Part shown: piece after piece, positions 1-9,147 of the stretch
How the letters are laid out: each line of letters starts with the position of its first letter
How positions within the stretch are numbered: the stretch's first letter is position 1
Assembly (NCBI RefSeq): GCF_019924045.1
Contig: NZ_JAHXBN010000007.1
Span: forward strand, 186,001 to 250,000
Reading direction: 5' to 3'
DNA from: Dyadobacter fermentans
GTDB lineage: Bacteria; Bacteroidota; Bacteroidia; Cytophagales; Spirosomataceae
Length of the DNA stretch: 64,000 nucleotides
Program-made: the position numbers and the translations under genes
Notes under the pieces: generated by a model
Databases searched by the model: none
The model's input: the letters and a program-made list of their open reading frames with translations, nothing else
What the model was told of the DNA's origin: nothing

Positions 1-1713
1 GTGAAGTTTCCATTCGTCAGCGGCCGGGGGTTTACGTCCTTTTTCAAACTGGATGAACACACTTTCTGGATGGGTACCTGGGGCGGAATGGCGATGATCG
101 ACACGCGGGATATGAAACCGGTTTTGTTCAATGAAAAGGAGGGCAGGTATATTAAGAATGAGCGCGTGAACTACTTCATGCCGTGGTCGGGGAATCGTAT
201 TTTGGTCAGTACTACCAATGGCTTGTATGTTTTGAACCGCGATGCTACGATACACGCGCATTACGGGCAATCTGCGGGAGACCAAATCAAACTGCCTGCT
301 TTGCAGCTGTTTCACACCGTTTGGTACGAGCATGCATTGTGGGCAGGATCCGGGCAGGGTTTGATCCGCATTGATACATTGCAGAAAACGGCGCAGCTTT
401 TTACCACCGAAGACGGCCTTCCCGACAACAATATCTATGCCGCCTTGCCGGACGAGCGCGGCAACCTTTGGTTGAGTACAAACAAGGGGCTGTCCCGCTT
501 CAATACCCGCACGCAGAAATTTCGCAATTATGGCGTTTTCGATGGCCTGCCCCATATGGAGTTTAACCATGGATCCTACCTGAAATCGCGGGATGGTACG
601 CTGTATTTCGGCGGATTGAACGGCATTGTCGCTTTCGACCCGGCGCGCATTGACACCGATGCCCCCAAAGAGCATGGGTTGCAGTTGATATCCTACACGA
701 AATACGCCTCCGACCTCAACCGCACCGACACCGTGACGCGTCATCTGCCGGGCCAGGAAATTGTTTTCGGGCCGGGCGACCGCCTTTTTACATTCTCTTT
801 CATGAGTACCGATTACCACAACACGGCACTCAACCGTTTCCGCTACAAGCTGGAAGACTGGAATGACGACAGCTGGCATATGTTTGAAAACGGCAACAAG
901 CTGCTGTTTAACAGCCTGCCGCCCGGCGAATATGGCCTGTGCGTCCAGGTTTCGGTAGCCGGCGGCGATTGGGGCGCATATGAATGGAAGACCCCGCTGA
1001 CTGTCCAGGCGCCCTGGTATCGGTCAATCTGGTTTTTTGTACTGTTAATCCTTGCCATAGCGCTGGTATTCTACGCTTTCTACCGGTACCGCCTGCGGCA
1101 GATCCTGCACATTCAGCAGATCCGGAACGGCATCAGCGCCGATATGCATGATGAAATAGGCGGTACGCTGAGCAGTATTTCGTTTTACAGCCAGGCGCTG
1201 CTCATGCAAATGGAGAAAGCGGAACATCAGCAGGTGGTGCAAAAAATCAAGGAGAATGCCCAGCAGGTGCAGGAAGGATTAAGTGATATTGTGTGGAGCA
1301 TTAAAGCCGGCGGAGATCCCGCCGACGATGTATTTGCCCGAATGCTGCATTTCGGGAGCGAACTGGCGGAGTCCAAAGGCTTTACTTTTCATTTCGAAGC
1401 AGATCCTCAGATTAAAAAGTTGAAACCCGACATTCAAACCCGTAAAAACCTTTACCTGATATTTAAGGAAGCCATCAACAACGCTGCCAAATATGCCGGA
1501 AGCAGTGCGGTGCATACCACTATCAGTTACGAAGCGGGTAGGGTAAAGATGGTGATCCGCGACGATGGCGAGGGCTTCGATCCCCATTCGGGCCGGCAGG
1601 GGAACGGGCTTACGAATATGCGACAACGCGCGGAGCAGATGAAGGGACAGCTCACGATCGAATCGGCATTGGGGAAAGGAACTGCTGTTACGCTCGTATT
1701 ACAGGTAGGGTAA
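1..1713 (+). CDS. Sensor histidine kinase, reg_prop/Y_Y_Y type with HisKA_3 (5' end cut by the window)
   Basis: This is the C-terminal part of a two-component sensor kinase; the frame is open at base 1, so the true start lies outside the window. Residues 1-230 carry two-component-regulator propeller repeats (for example EDGLPDNNIYAALPDERGNLWL). A Y_Y_Y-like domain follows at about 235-335, then one membrane helix at about 340-362. The dimerisation domain is of the HisKA_3 type, with the likely phospho-acceptor His383 in ADMHDEIGGTLSS. A HATPase domain ends the protein (N box KEAINNAAKYA, then DDGEGFD and GNGLTNMRQRAEQMKG). Such kinases sense a periplasmic ligand and phosphorylate a NarL/LuxR-type regulator, but no regulator gene is visible nearby. 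It converges on the next gene with a 9-base gap. Family call is secure; the ligand is unknown. Confidence 0.9.
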   Translation: MKFPFVSGRGFTSFFKLDEHTFWMGTWGGMAMIDTRDMKPVLFNEKEGRYIKNERVNYFMPWSGNRILVSTTNGLYVLNRDATIHAHYGQSAGDQIKLPALQLFHTVWYEHALWAGSGQGLIRIDTLQKTAQLFTTEDGLPDNNIYAALPDERGNLWLSTNKGLSRFNTRTQKFRNYGVFDGLPHMEFNHGSYLKSRDGTLYFGGLNGIVAFDPARIDTDAPKEHGLQLISYTKYASDLNRTDTVTRHLPGQEIVFGPGDRLFTFSFMSTDYHNTALNRFRYKLEDWNDDSWHMFENGNKLLFNSLPPGEYGLCVQVSVAGGDWGAYEWKTPLTVQAPWYRSIWFFVLLILAIALVFYAFYRYRLRQILHIQQIRNGISADMHDEIGGTLSSISFYSQALLMQMEKAEHQQVVQKIKENAQQVQEGLSDIVWSIKAGGDPADDVFARMLHFGSELAESKGFTFHFEADPQIKKLKPDIQTRKNLYLIFKEAINNAAKYAGSSAVHTTISYEAGRVKMVIRDDGEGFDPHSGRQGNGLTNMRQRAEQMKGQLTIESALGKGTAVTLVLQVG

Positions 1714-1722
1714 AGTAAATCC

Positions 1723-3687
1723 CTATTTTTTGACAAACCGCACATTCGGCTGCCCGGGCTGGTCCGAGTGGATGATGTACGTGCCGGATGGCAAATGTCC
1801 CGTATCCAGTACCCGCGCACCTTGCTGCGGGCCGAGCGGCTTCTGCATGATCATTTTGCCCGATAGATCATAAATGCGAATTTGTGTGGCGCCTCCGAAT
1901 GCCGGATCGGACAAGTACAGCTTGTCGGTCACCGGGTTGGGGTAAATGCCGGTGAGGGTCTGGCCTGCGATCCGGACATTTTTGATCTGGCTGTACGTAA
2001 ATGTACCGTCGATATCGATCATTTTGAGGCGGTAGAGGTTGTTGCCGCTTACAGGGGCGGCGTCGGTGAATTGGTAACGGGCTGCTTCGTAACTCGTTCC
2101 GCGGGCCGCCACATGGCCGATTGTTTTCCACTTGCCATCGTTTGCCAGGCGTTGTATTTCAAAAGTGCTGCTGTTTTCTTCCGAGGCTGTCACCCATTGT
2201 ACCCACACTTTTCCCTCTACATTTTTTGCATCGAAACTTACCAGCGTCACCGGCAGCGCGGCGCAATGGGCGAGTACCTCTGCTTCCGATCCACAGTATG
2301 AGCTATTCAGGTAAATCGCATACTCCGACCCATGCGGTTTGTCGATCAATGTGCAAACAGGGCTGATTGCACAGAAAGAAAGCTGGGGATTGAAAGTGAT
2401 GGTCACGTCGTTCAGGGATTTCAGTTTTGAAAGACCTGCAAGCGTTGTGAGAACTTTATTGTCGCTTACATGTAAAGCGCCTTGAATCGTTTCAAGGGCG
2501 GGCAAGTCCAGTCCGGGCAGGACCGGATTGAAGCTTACATTCAGCGACGCTACCGAAGCCAGTTTAGGTAAGCCCAGCGATACGAGACTAGCATTGCGTT
2601 GGACATCCAGAAAACCAATTTCTTCCAGGCTTGCAAAATCATTCAGCTGGGTCAGTCCATTGTAATACAGGCTGACTTGCCCTGCTTTTTGGAGGGACGA
2701 CAATCCCGAAAGATCGGTAAGCACATCATTGTCGCTCATGCTCACCGAACCGGTTACGTTGGTGAGGTTCCCGAAGCCGGTCACACTCGCCAGGATCGGG
2801 TTTCCGATAATTTTGAGGTCAGGCGTTACGGTTTGCCCGTCAATGGATGTGATGCCCTGAAATCCTGAAATGTCGGTCAGGTTCTGGTTATTACGGATAT
2901 CCAATGCAGAGTGGGTACCAACAATGCCGTTGAAGCCGGGTATGTCGGTAAGGGCCGGGCACCCGTCGATTTCGATACCGCCGGTTACGGACGTCAGGTT
3001 GTTGAATGCAGACAGATCGGCGAGCTGCTCGTTAGAGTAAATCGACAGTTCCCCGTCAATGGTTGTCAATGCTTCCAGGCCCGTCATCGACGTGAAAATT
3101 TCCTGAAACTCAATAACTACGTCTCCGCCGACTGATGTAATGTTGTGCAATCCGGAAGCGGTAGGTAGTTTTCGATTGGAGATGAGTACCAGATCACCGT
3201 TAAGTGCCGTAATATTCGAAAAGCCCGACAGGTCGGTAAGCTCCCCGTTGAAAGAGATATACAGCGTGCCGCCAATGGAAGCAATGGTGAGAGCGCTGGT
3301 GCCTGTCAACACGTCGTTATCCTCGAAATCGACATCTCCGGTAACCGATTGAAGCGATTCCAGTCCTGCCAGGCTTGTCAATGCAGGATTGTCATGGATC
3401 GTTAAACCTCCTGTCTGGGTCAGATGCAGTCCCGAGAGCGACCCCAGTACCGTGCAATTCAGGACTGAGACAGCCCCTGTAACATGGGTGACGCTGCCCA
3501 GGGGAGATAGGTCAACGATGTCGTTACCCGCGATGTTCAAAGCCCCTGCAATCGTGGTGCACCCGGGATAGGTCCCCGGAAATGCATTGATGCCCGCCTG
3601 GCTTGTGAGGGATACGTCCCCAGTGGGACATTGGCCGAAAGCGGCGGCGGGCAACAGCCACGCGAGGAGGTAGCAGATCTTTTTCAA
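1723..3687 (-). CDS. Secreted receptor-L/leucine-rich-repeat-like protein with T9SS type A sorting domain
   Basis: A secreted or surface protein of about 654 residues. It opens with a signal peptide (KKICYLLAWLLPAAAFGQ), followed by about 18 short repeats of the form 'L..I.GNP.LTDLSGLSNLTSVTGDL.I', which resemble the receptor L domain or bacterial LRR folds. Near residue 500 an Ig-like module starts at ALPVTLVSFDAK, and the last 80 residues are a T9SS sorting domain (IYPNPVTDKLYLSD). The same Ig-like plus sorting-domain tail is found in the protein at 14174-15448. The start is uncertain: I chose TTG at 3687 because it gives a normal signal peptide; an in-frame GTG at 3753 would add 22 residues. 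Role unknown; surface adhesion or ligand binding would fit the fold. Confidence 0.8.
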   Translation of the reverse strand: MKKICYLLAWLLPAAAFGQCPTGDVSLTSQAGINAFPGTYPGCTTIAGALNIAGNDIVDLSPLGSVTHVTGAVSVLNCTVLGSLSGLHLTQTGGLTIHDNPALTSLAGLESLQSVTGDVDFEDNDVLTGTSALTIASIGGTLYISFNGELTDLSGFSNITALNGDLVLISNRKLPTASGLHNITSVGGDVVIEFQEIFTSMTGLEALTTIDGELSIYSNEQLADLSAFNNLTSVTGGIEIDGCPALTDIPGFNGIVGTHSALDIRNNQNLTDISGFQGITSIDGQTVTPDLKIIGNPILASVTGFGNLTNVTGSVSMSDNDVLTDLSGLSSLQKAGQVSLYYNGLTQLNDFASLEEIGFLDVQRNASLVSLGLPKLASVASLNVSFNPVLPGLDLPALETIQGALHVSDNKVLTTLAGLSKLKSLNDVTITFNPQLSFCAISPVCTLIDKPHGSEYAIYLNSSYCGSEAEVLAHCAALPVTLVSFDAKNVEGKVWVQWVTASEENSSTFEIQRLANDGKWKTIGHVAARGTSYEAARYQFTDAAPVSGNNLYRLKMIDIDGTFTYSQIKNVRIAGQTLTGIYPNPVTDKLYLSDPAFGGATQIRIYDLSGKMIMQKPLGPQQGARVLDTGHLPSGTYIIHSDQPGQPNVRFVKK

Positions 3688-3786
3688 GGTATCGCAGAGT
3701 GAAGAGTGTCCGTATGCGGCAGTGTTCGGAAAAACAATGCAAAAGACGGTCACAAAGCCCTGCGGTACAATAGCAAATATTTGCTA

Positions 3787-5424
3787 TTACCTGGCCAATT
3801 GCAGATCTGCTATGCTTTTAATTCTGTTACGTTCCAGGAATGCGTCAATGGTTTCAAAATGCTCGATCACACGCTTGTCTTTGAACTCAAAGACTTTTTC
3901 GGACAAGCCTTGCAGAAAGTCGCGATCGTGGGATACCAGCACCAGCGTTCCATCAAAGTTTCTCAATGCTTCTTTCAAAACATCCTTCGACTTCAAATCT
4001 AGGTGGTTGGTAGGCTCATCGAGAATCAACAGGTTGACCGGTTCCAGGAGCAGCTTCACCATGGCAAGGCGTGTTCTTTCTCCACCCGATAGTACACTTA
4101 CTTTTTTATCAATATCATCACCCTGGAACATAAAGGCGCCCAGAATATTCTTGATCTGCGTCCTCACATCTCCTTCCGCGACCTCGTCCACCGTCTGGAA
4201 AATGGTCATGTTCGGGTCCAGCAAAGACGCCTGGTTTTGCGCGAAATAGCCGACCTTCACATTATGCCCAAGCTGGCAGGTTCCATCCACGTTCAGCTCG
4301 CCCATAATAGCCTTGATCATCGTAGATTTACCTTCCCCGTTCCGACCCACAAACGACACTTTTTCCCCTCTTGAAATGGACATGCTGGCATTTTTAAAGA
4401 CCACATGATCGCCATAGGATTTCGATACGTCTTTCACGGTAACCGGATAATCCCCTGAACGCGGCGAAGGCGGAAAACGAAGTTTCAGGGACGAATTGTC
4501 TACTTCGTCAATCTCAATGATTTCCAGTTTTTCCAGCATGCGCTCGCGCGAGGAAACCTGATTGGTTTTGGAATACGTCCCCCGGAAGCGCTCGATAAAC
4601 TGCAAGTTATCGGCAATCATTTTCTGCTGCTCCTGGTATGCCTTCATCTGATGTGCCCGGCGCTCTTCACGCAATACCAGGTAATGCGAATAGTTGGCCT
4701 TATAGTCGTAAATGCGGCCCATGGTCACTTCAATCGTGCGGTTGGTGATGTTGTCGATGAAGGCACGGTCGTGGGAAATGACCATTACTGCATTGGCCTT
4801 ATTCACCAGAAAGTCTTCGAGCCAGATTACCGACTCAATGTCAATGTGGTTCGTAGGCTCATCCAGCAAAATGAGGTCGGGCTTTTGCAACAGTATTTTG
4901 GCAAGCTCGATACGCATGCGCCACCCGCCGCTGAACTCCTTGGTCTGTCTCTGAAAATCCTCCGGTCTGAATCCCAGCCCTTTCAATGCTTTCTCGACCT
5001 CGGCGTCGTAATTGACTTCTTCCAGTTGATAGTACTTTTCACCCAGCTCGGTCACCTTTTCGATGATGGCCATATATTCTTCACTGTCGTAGTCTGTGCG
5101 GGTTTCGAGGGCGTGGTTCAGCTGATCCATTTCGGCACGCATTTCAAAAACCTGCTTGAATGCTTTGGCGGCTTCTTCGAAAACGGTACAGTTATCTTCG
5201 GTCAGCAGATGTTGCGGCAGATAAGCGATAACGGCATCTTTAGGTGCGCGTACGTGGCCACGCGTGGCTTTTTGTTCACCAGCGATGATTTTCATCATGG
5301 TGGATTTTCCCGCGCCGTTTTTACCCATCAGGGCAATTTTATCAGTAGGGTTAATCACGAAGGAAACTTCGCTAAAAAGGGTAGAACCGCTAAATTCAAC
5401 GGCCAAATTTTCAACTGTAATCAT
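3787..5424 (-). CDS. ABC-F family ATP-binding protein (ribosome-associated type)
   Basis: A 545-residue soluble protein with two ABC ATPase domains and no membrane segment, as in the ABC-F family (EttA, Uup, YbiT), which act on the ribosome in translation or antibiotic protection. The first Walker A is GKNGAGKST at residues 34-42, with signature FSGGWRMR and Walker B LILLDEPTNHID. The second domain has GRNGEGKST, LSGGERTR and LLILDEPTNHLD. A charged linker around residues 240-325 holds a run of KAYQEQQKMIADNLQFIERF. The start is ATG at 5424, preceded by AGAAG; the frame is open upstream to 5496, but that extension does not look like ABC-F sequence. No resistance genes lie nearby, so a housekeeping role is more likely than target protection. 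Confidence 0.92.
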   Translation of the reverse strand: MITVENLAVEFSGSTLFSEVSFVINPTDKIALMGKNGAGKSTMMKIIAGEQKATRGHVRAPKDAVIAYLPQHLLTEDNCTVFEEAAKAFKQVFEMRAEMDQLNHALETRTDYDSEEYMAIIEKVTELGEKYYQLEEVNYDAEVEKALKGLGFRPEDFQRQTKEFSGGWRMRIELAKILLQKPDLILLDEPTNHIDIESVIWLEDFLVNKANAVMVISHDRAFIDNITNRTIEVTMGRIYDYKANYSHYLVLREERRAHQMKAYQEQQKMIADNLQFIERFRGTYSKTNQVSSRERMLEKLEIIEIDEVDNSSLKLRFPPSPRSGDYPVTVKDVSKSYGDHVVFKNASMSISRGEKVSFVGRNGEGKSTMIKAIMGELNVDGTCQLGHNVKVGYFAQNQASLLDPNMTIFQTVDEVAEGDVRTQIKNILGAFMFQGDDIDKKVSVLSGGERTRLAMVKLLLEPVNLLILDEPTNHLDLKSKDVLKEALRNFDGTLVLVSHDRDFLQGLSEKVFEFKDKRVIEHFETIDAFLERNRIKSIADLQLAR

Positions 5425-5652
5425 CTTCTCATTGTTTGAAGCCGCAAAGCTACGGTTATCGGACTGAAAGGGACGAAAAAAATCACCTGGCGACAAAAAA
5501 CTGCCAAAACGAAATTTCTGAGCATTTTTAGAGGGTTGCTGACGCTTGTCGTCGTTCGGATAAATTAGAAAGATGCAAAGATAGGGGCAAGCCCGAAAGC
5601 ACCGTCAGCATAGGGCTTTTTATAGCGGGATTTCTCTAAATTTGAGTTACAA

Positions 5653-6501
5653 ATGAAAAAACCTGCCATTGACATACATCAGGACGAGCTGGATAGCGTC
5701 GGGGTGGAAATTGTGCCCGTGAAGTCCTTGCAATGCGAAACGTATCCCGCCCATCGCGACGACCATTACATTTTTATCATCCAGCTGGAAGGCTACTGTC
5801 TTTGGGAGCTGGATTTCAGCCAGGTGGCGCTCACAGGCCCGATGGTGGGCTTCATTACGCCGGGGCAGGTACACCAGAACCTTGATTTCAACGGGGCCGG
5901 AGGGTGGCTGGTGTTCGTAACGCCGGGGCTGGTATCACCGGAAAACCGCGAGATTTTCGACAATTTTACCCATGTGCGGCAAGTGGCATCCATTTCGCCG
6001 GAAAACCCGCTTTTTCAGCTGGTACCCATTCTCGAAGCAACGCTCGAACAAGCCGCATTGGTACTAAAAGAAGGATTGGTGAGCTCGTTAACCGGCTCCG
6101 TTACCACGCTGCTGGCTTCGCATATCCTGCAATCGGAATATCCGGCCGGGCCGATCGAAGGGCGGAAGTACCGAACCGCTGCGCGCTTCAAGCAGCTTGT
6201 TGCCGAAAATTGTAAAGAATTGAAACAGGTGAAAGCGTATGCTGCATTGCTGAACATCACGCCATTGTATTTGAATGAAATCGTGAAGGAGGTCACCGGC
6301 TTCTCTGCCAGTCACCGTATCAACCAGGAAATTTTGCTGGAAGCGAAGCGAATGCTCGCCTACACGCGGCTGGATGTCAAGCAGATTGCCTATGAGCTGG
6401 GTTATGAAGATCATGCCTACTTTTCGAGGTTTTTCAAAAAGCACACAGGGGTTACTGCGGTCGCATTCAGAGATTCAAAACCATTATTTGTCCAATCATA
6501 G
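5653..6501 (+). CDS. AraC family transcriptional regulator
   Basis: A 282-residue regulator. Residues 20-150 look like the cupin-type sensing domain, and residues 180-280 hold the paired helix-turn-helix of the AraC family (LDVKQIAYELGYEDHAYFSRFFKKHTGVTAVAFR). The start ATG at 5653 is the only good one. The MFS exporter gene starts 75 bases downstream in the same direction, so it is the natural target, in an operon or through the intervening promoter. The ligand cannot be told from the sequence. Confidence 0.9.
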   Translation: MKKPAIDIHQDELDSVGVEIVPVKSLQCETYPAHRDDHYIFIIQLEGYCLWELDFSQVALTGPMVGFITPGQVHQNLDFNGAGGWLVFVTPGLVSPENREIFDNFTHVRQVASISPENPLFQLVPILEATLEQAALVLKEGLVSSLTGSVTTLLASHILQSEYPAGPIEGRKYRTAARFKQLVAENCKELKQVKAYAALLNITPLYLNEIVKEVTGFSASHRINQEILLEAKRMLAYTRLDVKQIAYELGYEDHAYFSRFFKKHTGVTAVAFRDSKPLFVQS

Positions 6502-6576
6502 CCATGCAATGCCTCTCCCCGGGCGACTGTTGCGCGCACTAATTTTGCTGCCGTAAAATCAACATACGGTACAAAA

Positions 6577-7770
6577 ATGAACACCATTGCTGCAACAGGC
6601 GAAGACAAGACCTTCGCGAAATTCATCACACCTATTATTATCTCGGTTTTTGCTATCTATCTTACAATGGGCATGACGCTCGGTATACTTCCGGGGTTTG
6701 TCAAAAACGACCTGCATTTCGGAAGCCTCATCGTAGGCGTGGTCGTAGGCTTGCAGTCACTGGCCACCCTGCTCACACGGGCCTACTCGGGAAGGCTCAC
6801 CGACACCAGGGGCGCGAAAACCAGTAACTACCTGGGCATTGCATTGGTAGCCGTGGCGGGAGCAGTTTACACCGGCACTGTTACCTTCAGTATCGACGCC
6901 AGCACAGCGCTCGTTCTCCTGATGCTGGCCCGCATTGTGCATGGGGTGTCTGAAAGCCTTTCGGTAACCGGGTCGCTCACGTGGGGCATCGGTCTGGTCG
7001 GAGCGACGAAATCGGGCAAAGTAATGACCTGGAATGGCATTGCCATGTATGCAGGCATCGCGCTCGGGGCGCCGTTAGCCATCTGGACCAGGCAGGCTTA
7101 TGGCATTCAGTACGTATTTGCCTCCACGATCGTCCTGTCGGGAATCAGCTGGGCGGCTACCGCCGGGTTGCCGGCATTGAAGGTCGACGGAATGCATATC
7201 CGCACCCCTTTTTACAAAATCATCGGCCTTATTTCGAAGCAGGGCCTCGGCCTGGCGTTCGCGTCCATTGGGTTCGCTTGCATATCCTCCTTTATCGCCC
7301 TGTTTTTCAACTCGCGAAGCTGGGGGAACCCATCGCTCGCATTTGTCACATTTGGCGCGTGTTATGTGCTCACGAGGGTTTTCTTCGCCTCATTCCCCGA
7401 CCGGTTCGGCGGCTATCGAGTGGCGTTGGTGTCGCTGGGGATCGAGCTGTGCGGCCAGTTGCTGATCAGTTTTGCTCCCTCACCGGAGCTCGCCATTGCC
7501 GGATGCGGCCTCACGGGCGTAGGTTTCTCGCTGGTCTTTCCCTCATTGGGGGTGCTCGCCATTCAGAAGGTCGCTCCGCAAATGCGTGGCACCGCGTTGG
7601 GCGCCTATGCCGCGTTTTTTGACCTCTCCCTCGGGTTGGCCGGGCCGGTTGCAGGCATTATCGCCGGTTGGGCAGGATATGCCTCGGTATACCAGTTCGG
7701 GGCGGCGAGCTGTTTGCTGGCCGTGGTGGTTTTGTTGAGGAAAGGCCAGGATGCCGGCAAAGCATCCTGA
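6577..7770 (+). CDS. MFS transporter, YhhS/YfcJ-like
   Basis: A 397-residue protein with about 12 hydrophobic helices. The N-terminal half holds the MFS loop-2 pattern in TRAYSGRLTDTRGAKTSNY, between helices 2 and 3. The opening (LTMGMTLGILPGFVKNDLHFGSLIVG) resembles the YhhS/YfcJ branch of drug-type exporters, an inner-membrane proton antiporter group. It follows the AraC regulator by 75 bases and probably forms a regulator-exporter unit. Substrate unknown. The family assignment is firm; the subfamily is a judgement from memory. Confidence 0.85.
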   Translation: MNTIAATGEDKTFAKFITPIIISVFAIYLTMGMTLGILPGFVKNDLHFGSLIVGVVVGLQSLATLLTRAYSGRLTDTRGAKTSNYLGIALVAVAGAVYTGTVTFSIDASTALVLLMLARIVHGVSESLSVTGSLTWGIGLVGATKSGKVMTWNGIAMYAGIALGAPLAIWTRQAYGIQYVFASTIVLSGISWAATAGLPALKVDGMHIRTPFYKIIGLISKQGLGLAFASIGFACISSFIALFFNSRSWGNPSLAFVTFGACYVLTRVFFASFPDRFGGYRVALVSLGIELCGQLLISFAPSPELAIAGCGLTGVGFSLVFPSLGVLAIQKVAPQMRGTALGAYAAFFDLSLGLAGPVAGIIAGWAGYASVYQFGAASCLLAVVVLLRKGQDAGKAS

Positions 7771-7859
7771 CGCCCTGAATTTTCGGGTAAATAAAATTAT
7801 TTCCAATACAACCTTTGGATGTGCGGAGGGCCTCTTTTGTGAAAAATTAAACAGCGCGC

Positions 7860-9146
7860 ATGTTAAAATGGTATGTATTTCTATTGTTCCTGATTAGTGG
7901 CCCGGCATATTCCCAGGAAAGCGTACAGATTCTTTTTACAGAAGAATATGATTCACTGCCGCCGGTGCGCTTTATCGACAGGTACGAGAATGTTTTTATG
8001 AATAAAGTGCCTACCCGAAACATTTTCAAATTTGGAATATCGCAGTACCAACAGTCGACACCATTTGCACTATATAATGATATTGGCTTTAAAAACTCGG
8101 CGGTGCAGCTCAGCTATGAGCATAAATTATCGCCACAATTCTCAATCGGGGTTCTGGGGCAGATGCCTCTCCTGGGTAATGCCATTCCGCTAGGCTGGAT
8201 TCTCGAAAATGTCGCGGTAGGCGGCCAATTCAGGTGGTACTATGATATGAAATCACGGATTGCATCGGGGAGGAGCGCCAATAATTTTACCGGTAACTAT
8301 CTGGCATTTGAATATGGCTTCGTCGCAACCAAATCCAACTCGCAGAAAATAGGGGCCAGGGCTGGATTTCAGCGACGATTCCTAAACAACGGGTTTCTGG
8401 ACATGTCATTCGGTTTGCGGAAGAGCGAGCGATTTTCGGAACGGAACCTTTTGCAGAACTGGAGTTTGTTTACGGAGATCAACCTCGGTGTCGCGTTGGG
8501 AGACTGGAAACGTGTTGCCAAGCCTTCCCTTTGCGAGTTAATCCGTTGCGACGAGCAGGTCAATCAGCTTATTAAAGTGCAAATTCCCGATTTTAAATTT
8601 GGTAAAACACAAAAGACACTGGGAACCAGCATTGCTTATGAAGTAGGATTGGGGAACTCCGCGATCTCGCTTAATTTTCAGTATGATCTGAATTTGCAGA
8701 AGGCAACCAACTATTTGCATGGTTACTTTTATACTAATTGGTACAGTGGATGGTATGCCCATGATACGCGGTCGAAGGAACAATCCCACACGCTCAGCAT
8801 GCAGCCCAGGTATTATTTGAACCAGAAAAGAAAAGTGCGGCTTGGCAAATCGGGTGGGGCACTATCCGGTGTTTATGCCGGTATCAATGCGGAGTATGCA
8901 TTTTACCGGGGAACCCACACAAAGCCAAGCCGCTGGGATGAACATGTCATGGTAAATACACCCGAATTTACCTTCGAACTAAAATCAAAATACTTCCGAA
9001 CCGGGCCGCTGCTAGGTATTCAGCAACGCCTGTTTAAAAATGGGTACGTGGACCTGAACACTTCCTGCAACTATGAAAACAATCCCGTCAGATGGATGCT
9101 GCGAATGCGCGCCAACCTCACTGTCGGGTTTGCGTTTAGTACTTAG
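7860..9146 (+). CDS. Hypothetical outer-membrane barrel-like protein with internal duplication
   Basis: I do not recognise a named family. The 428-residue protein starts with a signal peptide (KWYVFLLFLISGPAYSQ) and continues with alternating hydrophobic/polar strands rich in Tyr, Phe and Gly, ending in AFST, which is typical of outer-membrane beta-barrels. Two related halves are visible: YLAFEYGFVATKSNSQKIGA with QRRFLNNGFLDM, about residues 145-180, and YAGINAEYAFYRGT with QQRLFKNGYVDL, about 340-395. The short cysteine loop CELIRCDEQ near residue 222 divides them. The stop codon lies one base from the stop of the convergent esterase gene. Function unknown. Confidence 0.7.
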   Translation: MLKWYVFLLFLISGPAYSQESVQILFTEEYDSLPPVRFIDRYENVFMNKVPTRNIFKFGISQYQQSTPFALYNDIGFKNSAVQLSYEHKLSPQFSIGVLGQMPLLGNAIPLGWILENVAVGGQFRWYYDMKSRIASGRSANNFTGNYLAFEYGFVATKSNSQKIGARAGFQRRFLNNGFLDMSFGLRKSERFSERNLLQNWSLFTEINLGVALGDWKRVAKPSLCELIRCDEQVNQLIKVQIPDFKFGKTQKTLGTSIAYEVGLGNSAISLNFQYDLNLQKATNYLHGYFYTNWYSGWYAHDTRSKEQSHTLSMQPRYYLNQKRKVRLGKSGGALSGVYAGINAEYAFYRGTHTKPSRWDEHVMVNTPEFTFELKSKYFRTGPLLGIQQRLFKNGYVDLNTSCNYENNPVRWMLRMRANLTVGFAFST

Positions 9147-9147
9147 C

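Noticed and set aside
4651..5439. 262-codon frame opposite the ABC-F gene
   Set aside because: Antisense to both ATPase motifs; rich in Phe, Gly and His without any family pattern.
7744..7770. AGGATGC/GCATCCT inverted repeat at the end of the MFS gene as a terminator
   Set aside because: It overlaps the coding end, has a long loop, and lacks a U tract.
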